A stretch of 17,715 nt of DNA, taken from NCBI GenBank assembly GCA_902497145.1, contig CABVDR010000053.1, forward strand, positions 1 through 17,715. The letters run 5' to 3'. Shown here piece after piece: positions 1-7,216 of this stretch. Both the position numbers and the translations under genes were made by a program. How positions within the stretch are numbered: position 1 is the stretch's first letter; every line of letters begins with the position of its first letter. The stretch is from an uncultured Oscillospiraceae bacterium (GTDB lineage: Bacteria; Bacillota; Clostridia; Oscillospirales; Oscillospiraceae). Below the pieces are notes generated by a model that saw nothing but the letters and a program-made list of their open reading frames with translations, did no database searches and was not told where the DNA came from.

Positions 1-22
1 GTTTTTGGCCCGCCGCGGTATC

Positions 23-51
23 TTTTCATCTTCCAGTATTTGTGCTAAACT
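23..51 (+). promoter_or_regulatory. Possible weak sigma-A promoter of the giant fusion gene
   Basis: TTTTCA (23-28) and TAAACT (46-51) are separated by 17 bp. Each matches the sigma-A consensus at four of six positions. The pair sits about 50 bp before the ATG at 101 in a locally AT-richer stretch. The match is weak and the window begins only 22 bp upstream, so a stronger promoter further left cannot be excluded. Confidence 0.25.
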
Positions 52-100
52 GAAAGACAACCATTCTTTATCACTTTACTCCCAGAAAGGCGGGACGTCT

Positions 101-3100
101 ATGCACGAAAAATTGATCCGTCAGCTCTCCGGACAGGTGGCCGACGCCCTGGTGGAGCGGGAGCTGCCCTACGCCCCCAACCGCCGTGCCGCCCTGGCCC
201 TGCTGAAAACCCCCGGCTGGACCGAGGAGCTGGACCAGCTTCTCCCCCTGCGAGGACGGCTGGAGTGCGACCAGGTGCTCCAGGTGTGCGCCCCCATCCT
301 GGCCAAGCTCTCCCCTGTGCCGGAGGACGGGTGGCTGTCCTTCTGCTACCGGTATGTCCGAGCCTGTCTGTATCCCAAGGGAAACTTTGCCCCCGACGCC
401 CAGGAGCATGTGGACGGCGCCCAGTTCTATCTGGCGGTGCTCCAGGTGCTGCTGGACTATGAGCGGCAGGTGGTCCCCTTTGACCCCCTCATGGATTTTC
501 AGTTCCTCACCCCGGAGGAGTACACCCCCTTTGACTGCGGCCGGGAGTACGCCAAATTTTTGGACTGCTTCCGGAACGAATACATCTATGAGCTGATGCG
601 CCTGGGACTGGAGGTCACCCCCTTCAGCACCCTGCAGCACATCGCTGGCGTCCACTACATTGCCATGACGGCGGCCCGTGGCCTGGAGAAGGCGGGGGTG
701 GACATCGACCTGGCCCTCATTTCCGGCGCCGCCGCCGCCCACGACATCGGCAAATTCGGCTGCCGCCCAGGGGAGCGGGTGCCCCATCTGCACTACTACT
801 ACACCGACCAGTGGCTGCTGGAGCGCCACCTGGACAACATCAGCCACATTGCCTCCAACCACTCCACCTGGGACCTGGAGCTGGAGTCCCTGTCAGTGGA
901 GTCCCTGTGTCTCATCTACGCCGACTTCCGCTCCAAGCAGCGGCGGGAAAACGGCAAGGAGATCACCGTCCTCTACCCCCTGGATGAGTCCTTCCAGGTC
1001 ATCCTCTCCAAGCTGGAGAATGTGGACCCCTCCAAGCGCCGGCGGTATGAATTTGTCTACGGCAAGCTCCACGATTTCGAGGACTACATGCGCTCTCTGG
1101 GGGTGGATGTGGAGCTCTCCGGCCACCCCGAGCCCCCCGCCCCCCACAAAGACCCCTCCCTCATGGGGCCCTCCGAGACGGTGGAGGGACTGACCCTGCT
1201 GTCGGTAGGCCACAGCCTGCACCTGATGCACATGCTCTCCAACGAGCGCAAGTTCGGCAACATCATCGAGGCCGCCCGCTCCACCAAGGACTGGAAGCAG
1301 CTGCGGGCCTACCTCAACGTGTTCCAGGAGTACTTCACCTACCTGTCGGTGCGGCAGAAAACCCAGGCTCTCGCCTTCCTCTATGAGCTGCTGGTCCACC
1401 GCGAGGGTGACATCCGCCGCCAGGCCGGCTCCCTCATCGGTCTGATCATCGCCCGCTTCCACCTGGTCTACCGCAAGGAGGTGCCGGTGGACGAGGAGAA
1501 CGACCCCGCCGAGGAGGTCCCCTTCACCCTGTGGGAGCAGTATCTGGACATGCTCATCTACCCCGACCACAAGACCACCCAGCAGCAGCGCTACCACATC
1601 GGCTATACCCTGAAGCTGGTTCTGGAGTCCCTGGTCAAGTACGCCCGGCCCGGTGACGTGCCCCGGTTCTTGGGGGCCTTCCTGCGCTACTTCCACGACC
1701 CCCAGGACATGGACGCCGACACCGCCTTCACCCTGCTGGACGCCGCCTGGTATCTCCCCTCCAAGTACTATAACGACCAGGTGCGCCAGCAGCTCATTGA
1801 CTTTGCCGCCTACTGGGCCGGTCAGAACGACGCCCGGCTCACCGTGGCCGCCCTGCTGTTTCTGCGGGAGTCCGCCCGCAACCTCTCCCGCAGCAACCCC
1901 CAGATGGATCAGATCGTCTCCATCGCCAACGGGGTTACGCTGAAAAGCCTGCCGGTCACCTTCCTGCAATACCGCATTCTTCATCGGGCGGGCAAGGATA
2001 CCTCCGCCCACAAGCACGCCCTCTACGACCAGGACATCACCAGCGAGGTCTTTCTGGACAACCTGAAGACCGCCACCCCCTGGGTGGTGAAGGTGGTGGG
2101 CGTGGAGCTGCTGCGGGACCAGGTGGAGCACGGCCTCCAGGAGCATATGCTCCACATCTGCACCCACTACTCCAACCTCATCAAGGTATCTGAGCGGGTG
2201 GTAGTGCGCTGCAACGCCGGCGACGCCCTGGTGCGCATCCTGCCCATGCTCCGCCGGGATCAGCGCAACGAGGTGGTGGTGGAGCTGGGCAAGGGCCTGG
2301 AGATGGGGCAGTACGAGATCTCCAAGTACATTCCCCAGTACCTGGGCCAGGCCGCCCTGTTCCTCTACCCCAGCGAGCTGGACGAGCAGGTGCTGTGGCT
2401 CAAGACCCTGCTGGGCTCCCCCAACGACTCCGCCGTCTCCGGCGCCCTGAACACCATTGGGGTGCTGCTCCAGCACTACCCCGCCTACCGGGGCCGCTTT
2501 GTGGAGTCCGCCCAGCGCTATGAGCAGCGCCGCCAGGAGCTGCTGGGCCTCCTCCTCCAGGGTCTGGCCCACTACCGGCCCCCGGTGCGCCAGGAGGCTC
2601 TGCTGGTCACCGGCAAACTGCTCTTTGAGAGCGACATCCTCTCCATGGACGAGAAGGCCCACCTGTTCTCCCTGAGCTACCGCAAGCTCCTCTTCCTTAT
2701 TCAGGAGGCCCCGGTGGAGGACGACGACATGACCTTCTTCTACCGTGCCGCCGCCCTGGCCCACATCAACCGCTTTATCTCCCTCTGGCGGCTGGACCAC
2801 GGTCCCTTCTCCTTCACCGTACCCAAGAAGGTGGCCTTCTTCCCCGGCACCTTCGACCCCTTCACCCTGTCCCACAAGGGCATTGTCCACGCCATCCGGG
2901 ATCTGGGCTTTGAGGTCTATCTGGCGGTGGACGAGTTCTCCTGGTCCAAGAAGGCCCAGCCCCACCTGATCCGCCGGCAGATCGTCAACCTGTCGGTGGC
3001 GGGGGACTTCCACGTCCACCTCTTCCCCGACGACATTCCGGTGAACATTGCCAACCCCGCCGACCTCAAGCGCCTGCGGAAACTCTTCCCCGGCCAGGAG

Positions 3101-4894
3101 GTCTATCTGGTGGTGGGCAGCGACGTGGTGGGCAACGCCTCCTCCTTCCAGGAGCCCCCCCGCCCCTGGTCCATCCACTCCATGAACCTCATCATCTTCC
3201 GCCGGGCCGGGCAGCCCCCCCTGCCCAGCGTAGAGCAGCTGAACCTGAAGGGAGACGTCATCCAGCTCCAGCTGCCCCCCCACCTGGAGGACATCAGCTC
3301 CACCCGGATCCGGGAGAACGTGGACCTGAACCGGGACATCTCCAACCTGATCGACCCGGTGATCCAGGACTTTATCTACCAAAACGGCCTGTACCTCCGG
3401 GACAGCCAGGACAAGCCGGTGCTGGGGGCGGGCGATCTCACCTTCCAGTGGATCGACGCGCCTGACGAGCTGCTGGTCCAGGAGCTCACCGCTGGCCGCC
3501 CCGACCGGGAGGCCCTGCGGGAGGGCATCATCCGGGGCCGGGACCGTCTGCTTCTGCTGCGCTCCCAGAGCCAGGACCAGCTGCTGGGCTTCCTCAGCTT
3601 CCGGTATCTGTCCGCCTCTCAGCTCTTCGGCGCCCTGCGGGACACGGAGCTGGCCAACCGCATCCGTCTGCGCTCGGCGGGCACCACCCTTATCATCACT
3701 TCCGCCATGGCCGACACCTCCGATCCGCTGAAGGACTACCTCCAGCTGCTGCTCACCGAGGTGCTGGCCAAGGCCCTCACCGACGACTGCATCTACGGCG
3801 TCTACCGCCCCTGCGGCGCCCTGCCTGATCCCGTACTGGAGGACACCCTGGCCCGCCAGGGCTTCCTGCGCCGGGAGGGGGACACCCCCATCTGGGAGGT
3901 GGACATGAGCGCCCCCACTGTGCTCATCCAGAACCTGGAGACCACCATCCAGGACCCCCTCAACCGCAACCCCAAGGTTCTCTCCGCCATCCAGCGGGGC
4001 CACCGGCGGCTGCAGATGGCTCTCACCAAGCTGTATCCCCGCTTTTTGGTGCTCACCTTGTCCTCCGACATCATCCACCAGCGGCTGCTGGAGATGATCA
4101 CCGCCTACAACGAGGTGCCCTCTGTCCCCACCACCCCCCGGAAATTGGGGAAAAACATGTGTGTTCCCTATGGAAAACTCCTTCGGGGCAAGACGGTTCC
4201 CAATACGGTGACCAAAACGATCCACACCGACAAGGTGTACACCCCCGATCTCACCCAGACCACCATGGAGGCCTTCCCCCACTACGCCCCCATCCCCTGT
4301 CAGATCCGGACCATCAAGTCCTTCAACCGGCCGGTCATCTTAGTGGACGATATCATGCACCCCGGCTTCCGCATCAAGGCCCTGGACCCCATCCTCCGGG
4401 CGGAAAATGTGGACATCCGCATGGTGCTGGTGGGCCTGCTCTCCGGCCACGGCCGGGATCTGATGGATGCCCAGGGCCGCCCGGTGGACTGCGTCTATTA
4501 CCTGCCCCGGCTGCGGGAATGGTTTGTGGAGTCCACCCTGTACCCCTTCATCGGGGGCAACACCATCCGCCGGCCTGCCTCCCCGGTGCCCGGCCTGCTG
4601 CCCGGCATCAACCACATCCTGCCCTACGCCTCCCCCACCTTCCGCAGCGAGTACAGCGAGGAGGCCGTGTTCGAACTCTCCCGCTGCTGCCTGGAGTCGG
4701 CCCGGGATGTGATCTCCACCCTGGAGCAGGAGTACCGCATCCTCTACGGTCGGAATCTGACCCTGAGCCGCCTGCCCGAGGCTGTTATCCTGCCTCTGTG
4801 TCCTGACAAGGGCACGTGCCTGCACTACGACCCCAATCTGGCTGCCTCGGTATATCTGGAGAACGATTTGGAGCAGCTGCTGCGCACTCATTAA
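101..4894 (+). CDS. Multidomain HD / helical-repeat / NadD-like adenylyltransferase / GNAT-like / PRTase-like protein
   Basis: A 1597-aa soluble protein with no signal peptide. Start ATG 101 was chosen because AAAGGCGGG lies 6 nt upstream; the frame stays open back to a TTG at 5, but those 32 extra codons look non-coding. Visible modules: (1) HD-type metal phosphohydrolase at about 170-330, with H180/H185, the H214-D215 pair in AHDIGKFG, H254 and D275. (2) A long all-helical region at about 355-905, HEAT-like in texture. (3) A nucleotidyltransferase of the NadD (nicotinate-nucleotide adenylyltransferase) type at about 909-1110, with PGTFDPF around 916-921, H925, a VVGSD segment and ISSTRIR at 1065-1071. 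(4) A GNAT-like fold at about 1111-1268 ending in ARQGF. (5) A type-I phosphoribosyltransferase-like C-terminus with VILVDDIMHPG at 1412-1422. NadD makes NaAD from NaMN and ATP; whether this protein does so is unknown. In many Firmicutes nadD neighbours yqeK, an HD hydrolase, which makes the HD-NadD fusion suggestive. No operon partner is visible. The module order is clear, but the GNAT and HEAT calls are weaker. Confidence 0.85.
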   Translation: MHEKLIRQLSGQVADALVERELPYAPNRRAALALLKTPGWTEELDQLLPLRGRLECDQVLQVCAPILAKLSPVPEDGWLSFCYRYVRACLYPKGNFAPDAQEHVDGAQFYLAVLQVLLDYERQVVPFDPLMDFQFLTPEEYTPFDCGREYAKFLDCFRNEYIYELMRLGLEVTPFSTLQHIAGVHYIAMTAARGLEKAGVDIDLALISGAAAAHDIGKFGCRPGERVPHLHYYYTDQWLLERHLDNISHIASNHSTWDLELESLSVESLCLIYADFRSKQRRENGKEITVLYPLDESFQVILSKLENVDPSKRRRYEFVYGKLHDFEDYMRSLGVDVELSGHPEPPAPHKDPSLMGPSETVEGLTLLSVGHSLHLMHMLSNERKFGNIIEAARSTKDWKQLRAYLNVFQEYFTYLSVRQKTQALAFLYELLVHREGDIRRQAGSLIGLIIARFHLVYRKEVPVDEENDPAEEVPFTLWEQYLDMLIYPDHKTTQQQRYHIGYTLKLVLESLVKYARPGDVPRFLGAFLRYFHDPQDMDADTAFTLLDAAWYLPSKYYNDQVRQQLIDFAAYWAGQNDARLTVAALLFLRESARNLSRSNPQMDQIVSIANGVTLKSLPVTFLQYRILHRAGKDTSAHKHALYDQDITSEVFLDNLKTATPWVVKVVGVELLRDQVEHGLQEHMLHICTHYSNLIKVSERVVVRCNAGDALVRILPMLRRDQRNEVVVELGKGLEMGQYEISKYIPQYLGQAALFLYPSELDEQVLWLKTLLGSPNDSAVSGALNTIGVLLQHYPAYRGRFVESAQRYEQRRQELLGLLLQGLAHYRPPVRQEALLVTGKLLFESDILSMDEKAHLFSLSYRKLLFLIQEAPVEDDDMTFFYRAAALAHINRFISLWRLDHGPFSFTVPKKVAFFPGTFDPFTLSHKGIVHAIRDLGFEVYLAVDEFSWSKKAQPHLIRRQIVNLSVAGDFHVHLFPDDIPVNIANPADLKRLRKLFPGQEVYLVVGSDVVGNASSFQEPPRPWSIHSMNLIIFRRAGQPPLPSVEQLNLKGDVIQLQLPPHLEDISSTRIRENVDLNRDISNLIDPVIQDFIYQNGLYLRDSQDKPVLGAGDLTFQWIDAPDELLVQELTAGRPDREALREGIIRGRDRLLLLRSQSQDQLLGFLSFRYLSASQLFGALRDTELANRIRLRSAGTTLIITSAMADTSDPLKDYLQLLLTEVLAKALTDDCIYGVYRPCGALPDPVLEDTLARQGFLRREGDTPIWEVDMSAPTVLIQNLETTIQDPLNRNPKVLSAIQRGHRRLQMALTKLYPRFLVLTLSSDIIHQRLLEMITAYNEVPSVPTTPRKLGKNMCVPYGKLLRGKTVPNTVTKTIHTDKVYTPDLTQTTMEAFPHYAPIPCQIRTIKSFNRPVILVDDIMHPGFRIKALDPILRAENVDIRMVLVGLLSGHGRDLMDAQGRPVDCVYYLPRLREWFVESTLYPFIGGNTIRRPASPVPGLLPGINHILPYASPTFRSEYSEEAVFELSRCCLESARDVISTLEQEYRILYGRNLTLSRLPEAVILPLCPDKGTCLHYDPNLAASVYLENDLEQLLRTH

Positions 4895-4949
4895 CCGCTT
4901 TCTTAAAAGAAAGCTTGGCAAAGAATTTTATGCGAAACTTCGTTTCGCC
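4895..4949. repeat. Dispersed two-hairpin repeat, copy A
   Basis: This 55-bp element starts at the base after the stop codon of the fusion gene. It contains two inverted repeats: GCTTTCTT/AAGAAAGC (4897-4914) and GCGAAAC-TTC-GTTTCGC (4932-4948), joined by a linker with CTTGGCAAAGAA. A second copy lies at 9122-9176 with 50 of 55 bases identical, and all five differences fall outside the stems. It resembles a REP-type intergenic repeat. There is no T-tract, so I do not call it an intrinsic terminator, although it may stabilise the 3' end of the transcript. Confidence 0.8.
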
Positions 4950-5236
4950 TCTGGGTGTTCCACCTTATGGGGCGTCCTACTCCGGCAACTGCCCAGCTGC
5001 CACGGTTTTGCCCAAGTAGGCGGCGTGATTTCAGCGCACTTATCCACCAAATTTTGTGCACCCAGGCCCCAGTGGGCCGGGGTAAGTGGGACCAGCCACT
5101 CAAGGTTTGCCCGCCGGATGGTTACCACCCAACCACCAATAGGGCGTCCCCCGTAAATGGGGGTTTGGGGGAAAGGTGACTATGAATACCCGCCTTGGGC
5201 GAGGTGTTCATCGGAGCCGTCCCCCAACGGTTCTTT
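4950..5236. other. Non-coding stretch, no gene recognised
   Basis: No convincing coding region is present; the short open frames lack ribosome binding sites and have no recognisable product. There are several small inverted repeats, such as CCCCC-GTAAAT-GGGGG (5148-5163). Base texture is more mixed than in the flanking genes, with A/T-rich islands inside GC-rich sequence. Because it is flanked by hairpin repeats on both sides, it may be the interior of a decayed or non-autonomous composite element, but I recognise no terminal repeats or target duplication. Confidence 0.5.
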
Positions 5237-5281
5237 GGTTCCTTTCTGACCGCTCAGAAAGGAACCCGCCCCGCAGGGCGG
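5237..5281. repeat. Two adjacent perfect inverted repeats upstream of the dehydrogenase-like operon
   Basis: The first hairpin has 13-bp perfect arms (5237-5249 and 5254-5266; left arm GGTTCCTTTCTGA) around a CCGC loop. The second, CCGCCC-CGCA-GGGCGG (5266-5281), shares its first base with the end of the first. Neither is followed by a T-run, so intrinsic termination is unlikely on either strand. They end 33 bp before the ATG of the dehydrogenase-like gene, so they could form in its leader RNA if transcription starts upstream. The pattern resembles a dispersed intergenic repeat, but only one copy is seen here. Confidence 0.6.
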
Positions 5282-5314
5282 AACTTGCCGAAATTCAAAA
5301 CTAGGAGTAATACT

Positions 5315-6553
5315 ATGTTCTATTATTACGAAAAGGATGGAAAAATCCTCGCCTCCGACCGCTCCGACCTGCCCTACGCCCCCGGCACACCCCGCGCTGG
5401 GGAGCCCATCTACTACCTGGTGGAGGGCGACCCCATTCTGGGCCGGGGCTCCTTCAAGGTAAACGCACCGGGTCAGCTTCTGGCCCCCCACAGTCTGGAG
5501 GTGCTGGACGCGAGCCGCCTGCCCCAGCTGGAGCTGGATGAGGCTCTCTCCGCCGCCCTGGAGGCGGGACAGCTCACCGCCGTGAACACCGGGCGCGTGG
5601 GCTGGGAGTCCATTCTCACCGCTGCCCCCAACACGGGAAAAAAGCGGGTCCACATCCTGGCCATTGGCGACGTAGGCTCCACCCTGCTCACCGGATTGAA
5701 GCTGCTGGGCGGGGACGTGATCTCCACCATCGGCATCTGTGACCTCTCCGACCAGATCACCGCCCGGTGGGAGTTTGAGATGGGGCAAATTAACCTCCCC
5801 TGGAACTACAACGCCTTCCCTGACGTGGAGGTGGTGAAGCCTGAGAATCTCTTCGACTGCGACGTGTTCATCTTTGTGGCTTCCAAGGGTATTCCGCCGG
5901 TGGGTTCCCAGGTGAAGGACGTGCGCATGGCCCAGTTTGAAAATAACGCCGCCATCGTCAAGACCTATGCCCGCATGGCCCGGGATGCCCACTTCCAGGG
6001 CCTGTGGTGTGCTGTGTCCGACCCGGTGGACCCCCTGGCCAAGACCGCCTATCTGGAGAGCAACAAGGACGAGGAGGGCAACTGGGACGGCCGTGGGTTG
6101 CGGCCTGAGCAGGTCCAGGGCTACGGCCTTGGCGTCATGAACGCCCGGGCGGCCTACTTTGCCAAGAAGGACGAGAAGCTCGCCTCCTTCCTCACCGAGG
6201 GACGCTCCTTCGGCCCCCACGGCACCGGGCTGTTTATCGCTAACTCCATCGAAAACTACAACGAGGAAATTTCCCAGGAGCTGACCCACAAGACGGTTAC
6301 CGCCAACCTGGTCATGCGGGAGATCGGCTTTAAGCCCTACGTGGCCCCCGCCCTGTCCTCCGGGGCCCTGTCTATCCTGCTCACTCTGCGGGGCGAGTGG
6401 CACTGCGGCTCCGTGTTCTTGGACGGCATCTTCATGGGCTGCAAGAACCGCTACACCCTCGCCGGGGTGGAGACCGAGCTGCTGCCCCACATCCCCGATC
6501 CCCTCTTTGCCCATATTCAGGAGGCCGCCGACCATTTGAAGACCATTTTGTAA
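5315..6553 (+). CDS. Atypical lactate/malate dehydrogenase-like protein
   Basis: 412 aa, first gene of a three-gene operon. ATG 5315 is fixed by AGGAG 7 nt upstream. After about 110 residues with no counterpart in normal LDH/MDH, a Rossmann segment begins (HILAIGDVGST, ending at about 123) with D143 at the end of the second strand, which suggests NAD rather than NADP. Family landmarks follow in order: the loop arginine R204 seven residues before an Asn, SDPVD at 235-239 (usually SNPVD), substrate-type arginine R278, and the catalytic-type histidine H302 in FGPHG. There are deviations: the first Gly of the GxGxxG motif is Ala116, and by my alignment the Asp of the Asp-His dyad is Met275. LDH/MDH enzymes interconvert 2-keto and 2-hydroxy acids with NAD(H); the altered dyad makes that reaction uncertain here. 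The next gene's ribosome binding site overlaps this stop codon. Confidence 0.7.
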   Translation: MFYYYEKDGKILASDRSDLPYAPGTPRAGEPIYYLVEGDPILGRGSFKVNAPGQLLAPHSLEVLDASRLPQLELDEALSAALEAGQLTAVNTGRVGWESILTAAPNTGKKRVHILAIGDVGSTLLTGLKLLGGDVISTIGICDLSDQITARWEFEMGQINLPWNYNAFPDVEVVKPENLFDCDVFIFVASKGIPPVGSQVKDVRMAQFENNAAIVKTYARMARDAHFQGLWCAVSDPVDPLAKTAYLESNKDEEGNWDGRGLRPEQVQGYGLGVMNARAAYFAKKDEKLASFLTEGRSFGPHGTGLFIANSIENYNEEISQELTHKTVTANLVMREIGFKPYVAPALSSGALSILLTLRGEWHCGSVFLDGIFMGCKNRYTLAGVETELLPHIPDPLFAHIQEAADHLKTIL

Positions 6554-6565
6554 GGAGCGGTTGTG

Positions 6566-7216
6566 ATGTTTCACCCCATTGACCGGGCCGCCTGGTCCCG
6601 GGAGCCTTGGTTTGTCCATTATGCCCAGAACGTCCCCTGCACTTACAGCCTCACCGCCCGTCTGGACGTCACGGCCATCCAGCACACTCGGACCAAGCTC
6701 TATCCCGCCCTGCTCTATTTGCTTACCGAGGCGGTCAACCGCTTTGCGGCCTTTCGCACCGCTTTCAATTCGGAGGGAGTGCTGGGGGTGTACGATAACA
6801 TGCACCCCAGCTACACCATCTTTCACCGCGATACCCAGACCTTTTCCAACTTGTGGACCCTCTGGCAACCCAGCTATCCCCAGTTCCTCCAGGCCTATCT
6901 TGAAGATCAGGCCCGCTACGGTGGCCAGTCCGTTCCCTTTCCCAAACCCGGCACCCCGGAGAACACCTTCCCCGTCTCCATGCTCCCCTGGACCGATTTT
7001 CAGGGATTCAACCTGAATTTGCAAAAAGGGTTTGATTTCCTGCTCCCCATCTTTACCCTGGGCAAGCGGACCCAGGACGCCACCGGGCGCTGGAGCCTGC
7101 CCATCGCCATTCAGGTCCATCACGCCGTGTGCGATGGTTTTCATGTCTCTCAGTTTCTGGACTGCCTTCAGCAGGAAGCAGACACATTTGAGAAGAAGGT
7201 GAGTGTATGTCTTTGA
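6566..7216 (+). CDS. Type A chloramphenicol O-acetyltransferase (CatA)-like protein
   Basis: 216 aa, the normal CatA size of about 213-220. AAGGAG at 6552-6557 lies 8 nt before ATG 6566; a GTG directly before it (6563) is less likely. The family signature HHAVCDGFH is intact at 185-193, giving catalytic His186 and the structural Asp190 four residues later. FPVSMLPW at about 135 supplies the active-site-region serine (S138) of CAT enzymes. CatA trimers transfer acetyl from acetyl-CoA to the 3-hydroxyl of chloramphenicol. Many chromosomal homologues in clostridia are untested and may use another acceptor. It lies 12 bp after the dehydrogenase-like gene and overlaps the flavoprotein gene by 10 bp, so it belongs to that operon rather than to an obvious resistance cassette. 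By eye its codons look slightly richer in A/T than its neighbours'. No mobile element flanks it. Family certain, substrate not. Confidence 0.88.
   Translation: MFHPIDRAAWSREPWFVHYAQNVPCTYSLTARLDVTAIQHTRTKLYPALLYLLTEAVNRFAAFRTAFNSEGVLGVYDNMHPSYTIFHRDTQTFSNLWTLWQPSYPQFLQAYLEDQARYGGQSVPFPKPGTPENTFPVSMLPWTDFQGFNLNLQKGFDFLLPIFTLGKRTQDATGRWSLPIAIQVHHAVCDGFHVSQFLDCLQQEADTFEKKVSVCL

Noticed and set aside
5..100. N-terminal extension of the fusion gene from TTG 5
   Set aside because: The extra residues look non-coding, and a ribosome binding site precedes ATG 101.
893..4282. Long open frame of 1129 codons on the minus strand opposite the fusion gene
   Set aside because: It mirrors the GC-rich codon pattern of the + gene, its translation is low-complexity Gly/Val/Gln/Leu-rich with no domain, and the + frame has clear motifs throughout.
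4903..5179. Short open frames of about 66-75 codons in the non-coding stretch
   Set aside because: No ribosome binding sites, several overlap each other on both strands, and they include the hairpin repeat; no recognisable product.
5180..7144. Minus-strand frame of 654 codons opposite the dehydrogenase-like and CatA-like genes
   Set aside because: Antisense shadow of two genes with strong family motifs; translation is Gly/Val-rich without domains.
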